A stretch of 18,276 bases of DNA, taken from NCBI GenBank assembly GCA_029940175.1, contig JAOZRM010000037.1, positions 1 through 18,276 of the forward strand, given 5' to 3'. Shown here one piece after another: positions 7,486 to 15,153 of the stretch; position 1 is the stretch's first letter, and every line of letters starts with the position of its first letter. The stretch is from Candidatus Sabulitectum sp. (lineage in GTDB: Bacteria > Fermentibacterota > Fermentibacteria > Fermentibacterales > JCC-6). Under the pieces are notes generated by a model that worked only from the letters and a program-made list of their open reading frames with translations, had not been told where the DNA came from and made no database searches. The translations under genes were made by a program, and so were the position numbers.

Positions 7486-7933
7486 ATGAAGATGGCATTT
7501 ACTATTTGTGTCATGATGATGCTGACCACAACGGTCGTTCTAGCTAACCATGTCATCGACGAGAGCGAAAACCCGCAATTCCTCTTCGTTCTGAGTGCCT
7601 AGGAGAAGATGGGGATTTGAATGCAGTTGTGGAGATCAGTAATCCTATATTGATGAACGATTCAATTGCCTTCACGGTGGACATTCTGCTTGGTTCGATT
7701 CCACCAAGTTTCGTGGTATCAACATTCTTTATAGATGCTCTTGCTGGTTCTTTTGGTTTGTTTGGAGTGATAGTTTCTTAGAGCGTTGTAACCTGCCACA
7801 CATTTTACATCCGCTTATGCTCCTAGAACTACAGGCACTTCCAAAACAGGTAATAAGACATGGATCTGAATCAGTGGACTTATTGAATGTGAAGGTTTGC
7901 GACCCAGGATCATTCTTCAGTATTGAAACCTGA
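7486..7933 (+). pseudogene. Decayed secreted-protein gene, split over three frames
   Basis: An ATG at 7486 with GGAG at 7477-7480 starts a clear signal peptide (MKMAFTICVMMMLTTTVVLA). That frame stops at TAG 7600-7602. From about 7572 the next frame carries PAIPLRSECLGEDGDL and then VVEISNPILMNDSIAFTVDI. From 7691 a third frame reads WFDSTKFRGIN before degenerating. The three pieces together look like the N-terminal part of an exported protein with a cohesin-like beta domain; both frame changes are equivalent to a missing base. The first lies near the AAAACCC run at 7568-7574, a typical indel site. From about 7760 to 7933 the frame stays open but is no longer protein-like. The gene could also be intact in the organism and broken here by assembly error, although two separate shifts make that less likely. 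Confidence 0.6.
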
Positions 7934-8026
7934 CTAAGACGAGACCACCGCATGACCTCCAACAATTCTGACTTACTAAAACAACTTTCCGGCACGATGT
8001 CGTTGACGCATTGCGAGCTCTTGTGC

Positions 8027-9868
8027 CTACTTAATGACTATGAAGCACTGGGTATCAAAAAACTCACCAGTAGTCATCCTGCAGAAGTATATGCCAGGCG
8101 ACAGGTTCTCCAGCTGAACGGTATGATGGCCTGCTGGATACTCCACCTCATGTATCACCTGAGAAATCCTGCCCGAGAGATCAAACACGAGTAGTTCAAC
8201 AGATTCGGATTCCGGAATAGAGAATCTCACCACTGGGAATCCCGATGAGGGATTGGGGGTAACGGTAACAGGAAGCAACCGTGGAACAATAGCTTCTCCA
8301 CCCATTATACCGACTAGATTCCAGGTTATGGTAACGTCTTCAAGAACAGGAGTTGAATCTGGATTGGATGTCTCTAGTATTGCCTTGTACTGAACAAACA
8401 GATCACCAGCAGATAGTATACCCACCAGGCTGCCGGGAGTGGAAAGAGTGTCTGACCATTCTCCCATTGCTGTGTGATCATCTGATGCTCTGACCTGGAA
8501 AGAAACAGATGTTCCTGAAGGTGTTTGATGATTCCAGTCAAGGCAATCCCAATAATAATTTGTCTGCGTATCGAGAATGCTGGATACAATAGCTCCCTCT
8601 GATATGTATGAATGTTTCAACCATGCAATACAGGAGAAACTGTAGGATACACTAGCACCCACTATGTCCAGATTGCCGTCTCCATCGATATCCTCAGCAC
8701 AAACACTGTTAACAGAATGGAAATCATCATCGACAATTGATTTTATCCATGATGTCCCGAGACCATTAGAATTCTCAAATAGAGCAATATCATGCGCGTA
8801 ATAAGAACAGCCAAGAATGTCTATGTCACCGTCAGAATCCATGTCCGCCGCAAATACATCCCTCCCTCCTGAGAGAAGATCACCAACGGTTTCTTTCTGC
8901 CATGAAATCCCAGAACCATCAAGGTTTTCCCACCAGTGAATCATATTTTTGTCATGTGAGGTAGCAATAACATCGAAATCACCATCACCGTCAATATCCT
9001 CTGAGAAGTAGAAATAGGTTTTGTAATCAGTGTCAATTGTATGAGAAGACCAGTTGATGGAGTCTAATTCACTAGGGTTTTCCAGCCATAATATTTCATT
9101 ATCAGCAGCCAGAGAAACAATAATATCTGAATAGCCGTCATTATTCAAATCTGCAAAGAACGCTCTCGATCCTGGTTCACTTTCTGAAGAAAATAACACA
9201 TGCTGAATCCATTCTTCGCCAGGGTTCACTAATACATCAACGTTCTCCCAACAGATGATACCATCATCGAGTGCACATACTACATCCAAATCTCCATCAC
9301 AATCAACATCATTTAGTAATACTCCATTGGGATAATTCGAATAACAGATGAAAATTTCATGAAATTCCCATCCTGACCCATTCTCAAGCCATCCCAAACG
9401 CAAACCCCCATATTGGTAGTTGATAGTAGCGATTACATCGACATCACCATCAATATCAATATCTCCAAGGCAAATATTACCTGGAAATGTGTGCAAACTA
9501 GCCCAAATAGTATTGTAGCTCCAGGAGGTGCCCAATCCGTCAACATTCTGCAGCCAACCAATCGATCCCTGAGGCCAAGGGGAATTACTTCTAACTAGAT
9601 CAACATCTCCGTCATTATCAATATCAGAACAAGCCCATGAATTCAGGGATGAAGGTTCGTTGATAACTGTTTTCGCGTAATTATCCTGCAATTGTATAAT
9701 GCCCTGTTCCTCAACATCTGCAGATTCATTCAAATAGAACATATACCCAAATTCCTGTACTGGCCCTAGCCATCCAGGTCCTCCTGACCAATCAGTCTGA
9801 AGAGCAGATTCTGCATTTACACTATTATATGAGATGGCAATCGTAAGAAAAAGCAAATATCTACACAT
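8027..9868 (-). CDS. VCBS/FG-GAP repeat surface protein with C-terminal sorting-type domain
   Basis: 613 residues from the ATG at 9868, preceded by AGAAAGG five bases upstream (CCTTTCT at 9874-9880 on +). The upstream in-frame ATG at 9904 lacks a ribosome site and would bury the signal peptide. The signal peptide ends SVNA|E at residue 19. Seven calcium-binding-like DxDxDGDxD loops follow in order from about residue 82: SDIDNDGDVDL, GDIDIDGDVDV, NDVDCDGDLDV, ADLNNDGYSDI, EDIDGDGDFDV, ADMDSDGDIDI and EDIDGDGNLDI. These are spaced about 50-60 residues apart, as in the blades of an integrin-like beta-propeller. A beta domain comes next (WDCLDWNHQTPSGTSVSFQV...VQYKAIL...VLEDVTITW). The last ~75 residues form a FlgD/Por-secretion-like domain (VRFSIPESESVELLVFDLSGR...LSPGIYFCRM). 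The protein is probably exported and surface-bound or released; its ligand is unknown. Confidence 0.9.
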   Translation of the reverse strand: MCRYLLFLTIAISYNSVNAESALQTDWSGGPGWLGPVQEFGYMFYLNESADVEEQGIIQLQDNYAKTVINEPSSLNSWACSDIDNDGDVDLVRSNSPWPQGSIGWLQNVDGLGTSWSYNTIWASLHTFPGNICLGDIDIDGDVDVIATINYQYGGLRLGWLENGSGWEFHEIFICYSNYPNGVLLNDVDCDGDLDVVCALDDGIICWENVDVLVNPGEEWIQHVLFSSESEPGSRAFFADLNNDGYSDIIVSLAADNEILWLENPSELDSINWSSHTIDTDYKTYFYFSEDIDGDGDFDVIATSHDKNMIHWWENLDGSGISWQKETVGDLLSGGRDVFAADMDSDGDIDILGCSYYAHDIALFENSNGLGTSWIKSIVDDDFHSVNSVCAEDIDGDGNLDIVGASVSYSFSCIAWLKHSYISEGAIVSSILDTQTNYYWDCLDWNHQTPSGTSVSFQVRASDDHTAMGEWSDTLSTPGSLVGILSAGDLFVQYKAILETSNPDSTPVLEDVTITWNLVGIMGGEAIVPRLLPVTVTPNPSSGFPVVRFSIPESESVELLVFDLSGRISQVIHEVEYPAGHHTVQLENLSPGIYFCRMTTGEFFDTQCFIVIK

Positions 9869-10021
9869 GAGTGCCTTTCTACAGCAGAAAGTAAAGTCCT
9901 CCATAATGGAAATTCTCAGATCGGTGACACCTTGTTATGGATAGCCTATAATATAACATCTACATTATAATCCCTTATAAAAATACATCCCAGTCGACCT
10001 GAGAACAAGGTTTTCGGTGAG

Positions 10022-10351
10022 TTACTGAGGTCTGTTTCCGGGTGGAATCATATCCGACTGACCACCACCACTGACATCCTTCGTTTCCGGCAGAGGCGGA
10101 TCACCAATACCAAGTGTGTCAAGAGGTTCGATGCCACCTGTTCGAGACATATGCCCAGAAGATTCAATGATGAGAGAATCTACAGTACTTTCCTGAACCA
10201 GTCCGGAATCGGTCTCGATGTTCCCTGGAGAAATATCTGCATCTGCAGCTCCATCTGTTACTACCTGTGAATCATCAGTCGATTCACCACACCCGGGAAG
10301 CAGAATTGTGAGGAGTGAAACAAACAGAATTACGGCATTAATCTTATTCAC
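10022..10351 (-). CDS. Small acidic lipoprotein, function unknown
   Basis: 109 residues. A GTG start at 10351 is preceded by AGAAAGG about ten bases upstream. The N-terminus is MNKINAVILFVSLLTILLPGC with an excellent lipobox (LPGC), so Cys21 should be lipidated. The mature part is short, rich in Asp, Glu, Ser, Gly and Pro, and looks disordered, ending GGGQSDMIPPGNRPQ. No family is recognisable. A TATAAT element (10386-10391, minus strand) lies about 35 bases upstream of the start and may be its -10. The gene stands alone between the VCBS protein, on the same strand 153 bases downstream, and a divergent lipoprotein gene. The lipobox makes it a likely real gene despite its low-complexity body. 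Confidence 0.75.
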   Translation of the reverse strand: MNKINAVILFVSLLTILLPGCGESTDDSQVVTDGAADADISPGNIETDSGLVQESTVDSLIIESSGHMSRTGGIEPLDTLGIGDPPLPETKDVSGGGQSDMIPPGNRPQ

Positions 10352-10385
10352 TTGTGTCTTACCTTTCTAGAGCTAAATATCCATT

Positions 10386-10391
10386 ATTATA
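10386..10391 (-). promoter_or_regulatory. Candidate -10 box for the small acidic lipoprotein gene
   Basis: TATAAT reads on the minus strand, 34 bases before the GTG start. No good -35 is visible at 16-18 bp, and the surroundings are AT-rich, so this is a weak call. Confidence 0.35.
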
Positions 10392-10635
10392 CATTATTTA
10401 ATACTAAATTTATATGGGAGGTCTGGTTCCGGAGGAAACATCAATCTGTGCATCCTGTTGAAAGCTTCTCGAGCTGATCGAAGGATTGAATCAGTCTAAT
10501 TGTATGGTTCGGTACCCCGTATTGGATACGTTTCGAACTGCACTGGAATAAGTTACAGTGACTCGAAGAGCTTACAGCCTAGTACCCCGTGGTGGATTCG
10601 AACTCGAAAATAGTAATTCGTTCCCGTTATCTACC

Positions 10636-10665
10636 CTGACACTTGTAATTGATTTCATGTATCAT
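10636..10665 (+). promoter_or_regulatory. Predicted sigma70-type promoter of the rightward lipoprotein gene
   Basis: CTGACA (10636-10641) and TATCAT (10660-10665) each match the consensus at five of six positions with an 18-bp spacer. Transcription would begin near 10672, giving a leader of about 25 bases before the ATG at 10697. Confidence 0.5.
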
Positions 10666-10696
10666 TGAAACACATCCTGAATAGTTGGGAGTTACC

Positions 10697-11461
10697 ATGA
10701 AACAGTTCTTTTTCAGATTTGGTACTGTGTTACTTGTCTTTCTTTGTTTAATTCTCACTGCGTCCTGTGGGAATTCTTCTCCGCTGGCGTCTGCTGTAGC
10801 TTCAACCGGCACTTTCTATACAATCGATCATTCCTGTACCGTGCTGTCATCAATACCCGCACAATGGATCGATTCGGTTCAGGCAGATGTAAAGCTCCAC
10901 TACGCTCACACATCCCATGGTGGACAGCTGGTTACCGGTCTTCAAAGAATTGGAGATTCAGATACTGCGTACAAAATGAAAACTGGATCCGGCTATCTGC
11001 CTGATGGAAATGGCTACCTTTGCATTTTCGACGGCCAGGAGGGTGAAAGCTACATTACTACCGAGCTTTTCTGGGAATCTGCAGAGGGAATGAATTTCAC
11101 CAGAGATGTGCTTGATAATAACCCGAGTATAAATGTCTGCATGTGGTGCTGGTGCTCTCAGATGGATTACTATGGTGAAAGTGAGGTCCAGGGATACCTC
11201 AATTCAATGAGCACTCTGGAATCAGAATATCCGGATGTTTCATTTGTGTACATGACCGGTAATGCTCAGGCAACCGGATCTGACGGGTACAACCGGTATC
11301 TCCGAAACCAGCAGGTTCGTCAGTATTGTCGGAACAACGGGAGAATACTTTTTGATTTTGCCGATCTGGACTGCTGGTACAGTAACTCCGGTGAGTGGGA
11401 GCAGCATACATACAATTTCAACGGCAACCGCATACCCTCAGAACACCCTGAGTATTACTGA
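10697..11461 (+). CDS. Lipoprotein of an uncharacterised HTSHG-motif family, C-terminus cut by an in-frame TGA
   Basis: 254 residues from the ATG at 10697, with GGGAG five bases upstream (10687-10691). A hydrophobic signal ends in TASC, so Cys24 is the likely lipidation site. The mature part has features I associate with a family of secreted proteins of unknown function: IDHSC near the start, KLHYAHTSHGGQLVTGL, an NVCMWCWCSQ strand, FVYMTGNAQ, and a final NRIPSEHPEYY. The order of Ser, Asn and His motifs faintly recalls SGNH hydrolases, but I do not assign activity. The frame stops at TGA 11459-11461 yet continues open for 33 codons with a Trp-rich, family-like ending, so the annotated product is probably a truncation of a longer protein. 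Convergent with the STAND ATPase gene. Confidence 0.8.
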   Translation: MKQFFFRFGTVLLVFLCLILTASCGNSSPLASAVASTGTFYTIDHSCTVLSSIPAQWIDSVQADVKLHYAHTSHGGQLVTGLQRIGDSDTAYKMKTGSGYLPDGNGYLCIFDGQEGESYITTELFWESAEGMNFTRDVLDNNPSINVCMWCWCSQMDYYGESEVQGYLNSMSTLESEYPDVSFVYMTGNAQATGSDGYNRYLRNQQVRQYCRNNGRILFDFADLDCWYSNSGEWEQHTYNFNGNRIPSEHPEYY

Positions 11462-11563
11462 GAAGAATCAGTGCATAACACACTTGAAAGCTGTGAGAAG
11501 AAAGGGTCTGCCATGTGGTGGTTACTGGCCAGGATAGCAGGTTGGGACGGAAGGCAGCTATAG
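11462..11563 (+). pseudogene. In-frame continuation of the lipoprotein beyond its TGA
   Basis: Reading on after the TGA in the same frame gives 33 residues before TAG 11561-11563, containing NTLESCEKKGSAMWWLLARI and AGWDG. I recall closely similar Lys-Gly-x-Ala-x-Trp-Trp...Ala-Gly-Trp endings from homologues, but cannot verify this here. The likely reading is a nonsense mutation, or a sequencing error, in a gene whose native end is at 11563. Confidence 0.55.
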
Positions 11564-11573
11564 TTCTCCGGAA

Positions 11574-13751
11574 TTATTTGATACTTGATCCATCCAACCT
11601 GATTTGATCAGTCAGACTGGCAAGCTTTTCATCCAGTTCTTTCAGATATCTTTTGATCTTCAGATGTTTGGCTATTTTTCTTGCTTTGGTGTAAAGCTCG
11701 ATTGCCCTCTGGTAACTTCCATTCTTCTCGAAGATCTCGCCACCGGTAATAAATGTTTCCATCGAATTGTAAGTACCGCCGATTACATCTGAAATTTCAA
11801 TGGATTCTTCGATTGATCTGATACTTTCATCAATCAGACCGAGAGAACTTTCAAGATTTGCCTTTGTGCGGCACGAGGCCTGAATTCCCCATCTTGTATC
11901 GATGCTCTTAAACAGCTTGACACCCTCAACTGCCTTATCCAGAGCCTGTTCAAGTTCTCCCTGGAGTTCAAGTGCTTCTGCTATGGTTATTTTAGCCAAA
12001 GCAGAGTAAAGGTCACCTTTTAATATCTCAGCGCATTCAAGGGCATTCAGGCCGTATTCCAGAGCAGTATCTCCTTCTTTGTGATTAGTCATGGTGTTCG
12101 AAAGTGTGATCCAGCTGGAAAAAAGACCACGAATGTTTCCATTTTCTTTGAATATTTCTACGGCCTGCATCAGGAAATACCTGGCTTTATCGGCCTCAAG
12201 TCTGTGGTTGAACAAGTCCCCCAGTCCTCCTAATGCCAGTGCTTCAAGTTCTCTGGCACCAGAGGCTCGGGCAAATTCCAGAGCTATGTTCATCCTGTTC
12301 TCAGCTCTGCTCAAATTGCCTGTTCTCATGTACACCATGCCCAGGGTATATGATGCTTCACCGGAAAAACTTCGATTTCCATGTGCAAGAATACTCTCAA
12401 GAAGGGATGCAGCCTTGTCATACATGGTCATTTCATTTGCAAAAGCAGCCTGCTTTATCTTCATGATCAGTGAATCTTCAAAATTGATGTCTTTTAGCAT
12501 TGCGGAAGCATCTCTGAATACACCAAAGCCCTCATCCAGCAGCCCGGTTCTCATGTAGTAATTTCTTAGTACCTTGCTGCAGGCAACAACAACTTCTGCC
12601 ATTCCCGTCCTTATTGAGTAAGCAACGGCGGCACGTATATCTGAAAGATTTTCAGTTATCTCCTCCATTGCCTGTGCGGAGTCTTCACTGAAAATCGCTT
12701 TTTCGTTTTTGGTCAGTAGTCTGCAGTAGTACTCTGCGTGTCTGGTGAGGAGCGCTTCCTTGCGACTGAGATGTTTTTCCAATTTTGCTGAGCTGAAATC
12801 ATGAAGTAAAGGGTGAAGTAATAATCTTCCTGAAGTTTCTGTCTGAAGAAGGGATTTGTTCCTGAGACCAGCTATGGAATTACGTGATCTGCCGGTGATA
12901 AACTCTACAGCTTCCACACTGAAACAACCCCTGAATATGGAGATCTCAGAAAATGTGATTCTTTCCTCTTTTGTGAGCAGCATCCAACTGTAGTCAAAAA
13001 CCCTTCGCAGACTGCTGTGTCTTCTTTCCCTGTTGTATATCTCTCTCTGAAGAAGTCTGCCTTCCCCCGATATTTCAGACATGATCTCAGAAGGGGACAT
13101 CCGATTCATCCAGGAGGATGCAAGTACGATACCAAGTGGAACCCCTCCCACCTCTCTGCAGATCTCAGTCACTATTTTCAGGTCATCAATATCCAGTCTG
13201 CCATCCACTTCGGGGTTGGAAAGGAACAATCTTACAGGTGCAGATGAAAACATGACCTCAAGAGATGTCTCACTTGGAACATGCATTCCTGAAAGCTCAA
13301 AGATGGATTCACCTGCAACATTGAGTCTGGTTCTTGAGGTGACAAGAAGCTTCACATTTTCCGCTGCAAGACAGATCTTTTCCAGGAGAAGAGCCGCACC
13401 TATCAAGTGTTCAAAGTTATCCAGCACGAGCAGAATATTCTTGTTTTTTAACAATTCCGGTAACTGGCTGGTGATACTGCCACTGGATATTCTAAATCCA
13501 AGTTTAGACAGAATAGCAGGAGCAACCTGACCTGAATGCTCCAGATCAGCCAGAGGGACGAAGCAAAAACCATTTTTGAAATGGCTTTGCATTTTTTCTG
13601 CCAGCCTGAGGGCAATTGTTGTTTTGCCAATTCCACCAATGCCGGTTATTGTTAAAATGCGGCTCTCTGGATCCATAAGATTGTCTGTAAGCTCAGAGAG
13701 TTCTCTTTCCCTGCCAAAGAAGGATTTCTTCGGTGAAGCCGCACTATTCAT
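11574..13751 (-). CDS. STAND-class ATPase with TPR array (AfsR/NB-ARC type), no effector domain
   Basis: 725 residues from the ATG at 13751, with GGAG six bases upstream. The NTPase begins almost at once with FFGREREL, followed by Walker A GIGGIGKT (37-44), Walker B ILLVLDNFEHL with Asp111 (106-116) and the sensor LLVTSRTRL (135-143). This is the NB-ARC/AP-ATPase pattern also found in AfsR- and MalT-like regulators. A winged-helix-like region follows, then from about residue 390 to 700 a series of TPR-like helical pairs (for example SYTLGMVYMRTGNLSRAENRM and LALGGLGDLFNHRLEADKAR). STAND proteins act as ligand-triggered, oligomerising switches in signalling, transcription or antiphage defence. 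No DNA-binding, kinase, cyclase or nuclease domain is fused, so any output would need a partner. A TTGTTT-17-TATACT pair (13785-13790, 13762-13767) lies so near the ATG that it would give a nearly leaderless mRNA. Confidence 0.9.
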   Translation of the reverse strand: MNSAASPKKSFFGRERELSELTDNLMDPESRILTITGIGGIGKTTIALRLAEKMQSHFKNGFCFVPLADLEHSGQVAPAILSKLGFRISSGSITSQLPELLKNKNILLVLDNFEHLIGAALLLEKICLAAENVKLLVTSRTRLNVAGESIFELSGMHVPSETSLEVMFSSAPVRLFLSNPEVDGRLDIDDLKIVTEICREVGGVPLGIVLASSWMNRMSPSEIMSEISGEGRLLQREIYNRERRHSSLRRVFDYSWMLLTKEERITFSEISIFRGCFSVEAVEFITGRSRNSIAGLRNKSLLQTETSGRLLLHPLLHDFSSAKLEKHLSRKEALLTRHAEYYCRLLTKNEKAIFSEDSAQAMEEITENLSDIRAAVAYSIRTGMAEVVVACSKVLRNYYMRTGLLDEGFGVFRDASAMLKDINFEDSLIMKIKQAAFANEMTMYDKAASLLESILAHGNRSFSGEASYTLGMVYMRTGNLSRAENRMNIALEFARASGARELEALALGGLGDLFNHRLEADKARYFLMQAVEIFKENGNIRGLFSSWITLSNTMTNHKEGDTALEYGLNALECAEILKGDLYSALAKITIAEALELQGELEQALDKAVEGVKLFKSIDTRWGIQASCRTKANLESSLGLIDESIRSIEESIEISDVIGGTYNSMETFITGGEIFEKNGSYQRAIELYTKARKIAKHLKIKRYLKELDEKLASLTDQIRLDGSSIK

Positions 13752-13826
13752 TAATAACTCCAGTATAAATGATACACCTTATTGAAACAAAATAACTGAT
13801 GAAAAGCCTGTCCGACAGCCATCCGG

Positions 13827-14396
13827 TTAGTTTTCCGATTGCTTCAATTCTTTCATAACCTGTTCCCAGGGAATAAGATTTTCTTTCCTCTCCTCTTCAG
13901 TCATGTTATCAATTTCTTCTGCTCTGCGATCCAGTTCTGCTTTCTGCTCACTAATATGAGTCTGATTGAAACCATAGAAAGTCATCTCCCAGATACAGTG
14001 AGCTAGAATTTCTGATTCTGTGTGGTTTTTCAGGCTCTCTGGATCTATCTCCATACCAAGCCACTCTTCCCACGGTACAAAATCCAGACCGTATATTGTT
14101 TCTGAATCAGCATACTCGTCGTGGTCTGGATTCCCAGTGAATTTGAAATCCGGCAAATCCCTGTTCAGAGTGCCATTTCTTCCCAGGATATCAACAAATG
14201 GTTGATCGTCAATTCCTTCAGTGAAAGTTTCTTCCACGAAAAGATGCATTTCTGTCTTGCATGGAACCAGTGATGAGAGGTTCATAAATACCAGTTCAAA
14301 TCCTTCGTAATTGTTCTCATGGTCTGGATAGGCACTGACAAGAGAATCTTTCACGTCACACCAGTAAGCCCTGCCGAGAAGCTCTCTAAGATTCAT
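13827..14396 (-). CDS. DUF6557-like protein
   Basis: 189 residues, soluble, with no signal peptide or membrane segment. The N-terminal MNLRELLGRAYWCDVKDSLV and following YPDHENNYEGFELVFMNL block, then a His/Asp-rich region (TGNPDHDEYADSETIYGLDF), FVPWEEWLGMEID, and the helix AHCIWEMTFYGFNQ all resemble what I remember of DUF6557, a family without known function. The C-terminal helix is charged (EQKAELDRRAEEIDNMTEEER). It starts 32 bases after the vapC stop and ends 75 bases before the STAND gene start, all on the same strand, so it may be expressed with either. The ribosome site is weak. The family name comes from memory and needs a profile search. Confidence 0.7.
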   Translation of the reverse strand: MNLRELLGRAYWCDVKDSLVSAYPDHENNYEGFELVFMNLSSLVPCKTEMHLFVEETFTEGIDDQPFVDILGRNGTLNRDLPDFKFTGNPDHDEYADSETIYGLDFVPWEEWLGMEIDPESLKNHTESEILAHCIWEMTFYGFNQTHISEQKAELDRRAEEIDNMTEEERKENLIPWEQVMKELKQSEN

Positions 14397-14428
14397 CTTA
14401 ATCTTTCTGATTCTGCAGCATCTGCTGC

Positions 14429-14857
14429 CTATTGCTGTGGTTCCCAGGGATTAAGCAGGGCTACTCCGCTGATTCCCATATCTTTAGTGTTTCGTGTTAC
14501 GACGATCAGATCATGAGAAATACCCGTTGCGGCAATAAGACCATCAATTGCAGGCAGTGCATTGCCTTTCAGCTCTGATTGTGCCTGAATTTTTCCCCAT
14601 ACCTCAGCTGTGTGCAAATCAAAATCAATAATTCTATTTCTAAATCGTTCCGTCAAATCATAAGTTACCCAGTTGCTGAGCTCTTCCTTCCTCCTGCCGG
14701 AAGATAGTTTCTCGATTCCTTTGTGAATCTCTCCTATAGAAAAAACACTGAGAAACAAATGCGATTCCTCTATTTCGGATATCCATCCGGTGACATTCCG
14801 GCTGGGATCCTTTTTTGTCATTTCCGAGATAACACAGGTATCCAGCAGGTAGTTCAT
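14429..14857 (-). CDS. vapC: VapC-type PIN-domain ribonuclease toxin
   Basis: 142 residues, normal for a VapC/FitB-like toxin. PIN-domain acidic residues are in place: Asp6 in YLLDTCVIS, Glu43 in IGEIHKGIEKL, Asp105 in LPAIDGLIAAT, and Asp126 in TRNTKDM. These coordinate Mg2+ or Mn2+ for endoribonuclease cleavage, typically of tRNA or rRNA in characterised VapCs. The start ATG overlaps the antitoxin stop by four bases (ATGA, 14854-14857), so toxin translation is coupled to antitoxin translation as usual for such pairs. The active site looks complete, so the toxin is probably functional. Its RNA target cannot be told from the sequence. Confidence 0.93.
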   Translation of the reverse strand: MNYLLDTCVISEMTKKDPSRNVTGWISEIEESHLFLSVFSIGEIHKGIEKLSSGRRKEELSNWVTYDLTERFRNRIIDFDLHTAEVWGKIQAQSELKGNALPAIDGLIAATGISHDLIVVTRNTKDMGISGVALLNPWEPQQ

Positions 14858-15108
14858 AACTCAACATCTCTCGGGATCTCTTTAGTTCTTTCAAAATTCG
14901 TGTGAATTCCTGCCAGAGGTGAGTTGCGTAAGAAATTCAGCAGAGTAGTATCCGGTCCAGTGATCCTATTGAACTCTTCTATGGAAAGCACAACTGCAAC
15001 CTCCCGGCCGTACTTTGTTACGAATTGAGGCTCGCAGAGTTGCGCCTGCTCAACAAGACTGCTGAATTTGTTCTTGGCATCCTGAAGCTGCCAATAGTTT
15101 TTACTCAT
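14854..15108 (-). CDS. Phd/YefM-family antitoxin
   Basis: 84 residues from the ATG at 15108, with AAGAAGG five bases upstream (CCTTCTT, 15114-15120 on +). The N-terminal half has the Phd/YefM DNA-binding fold pattern (WQLQDAKNKFSSLVEQAQ, then PQFVTKYGREVAVVLSIEEF). The C-terminal ~30 residues are the usual variable toxin-binding tail (HTNFERTKEIPRDVEL). It should neutralise the PIN toxin encoded directly downstream and, with it, repress their shared promoter. Upstream lie a good promoter and a tandem 8-bp repeat placed at the predicted transcription start, the expected operator position. Confidence 0.93.
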   Translation of the reverse strand: MSKNYWQLQDAKNKFSSLVEQAQLCEPQFVTKYGREVAVVLSIEEFNRITGPDTTLLNFLRNSPLAGIHTNFERTKEIPRDVEL

Positions 15109-15130
15109 AAGAACCTTCTTTCTTGTTTCA

Positions 15131-15147
15131 TCTAGCCTGTCTAGCCT
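15131..15147 (-). repeat. Tandem direct repeat at the toxin-antitoxin transcription start (operator candidate)
   Basis: TCTAGCCT occurs at 15131-15138 and again at 15140-15147, separated by one G (read on +). The predicted start of antitoxin transcription, about 15147, lies at its edge. Phd/YefM antitoxins autorepress through repeated sites at their promoters, which makes this the best operator candidate. Confidence 0.5.
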
Positions 15148-15153
15148 ATTTGA

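Larger units (their letters stand above)
10352..10696. other. Intergenic region between divergent lipoprotein genes, with a degenerate repeat
   Basis: No open frame here is convincing. It contains an AT-rich part (10375-10415), an imperfect direct repeat 70 bp apart (10512-10527 and 10582-10597) and the promoter of the rightward gene. The repeat reads GTACCCCGTATTGGAT and GTACCCCGTGGTGGAT, and each copy is followed closely by TCGAACT. Confidence 0.5.

Noticed and set aside
10582..10610. tRNA-like segment GTGGATTCGAACTC
   Set aside because: The T-loop-like core lacks a pairing T-stem, and no acceptor, D-arm or anticodon arm can be built on either strand.
11459..11500. Selenocysteine at the in-frame TGA of the lipoprotein
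   Set aside because: The downstream hairpin is short and lacks the features of a bacterial SECIS element, and a lipoprotein of this type is not a known selenoprotein; nonsense mutation or read error is simpler. Kept only as an alternative.
12091..13530. Plus-strand open frames (155 and 149 codons) opposite the STAND ATPase
   Set aside because: Both lie wholly inside a gene with intact Walker motifs and TPRs; the Ser-rich translations are typical antisense shadows.
831..14857. Functional link between the Fic protein and the Phd antitoxin (as in Phd-Doc)
   Set aside because: The Fic protein is a long class II type with its own inhibitory motif and lies 12 kb away; the Phd-like gene is directly coupled to a PIN toxin.
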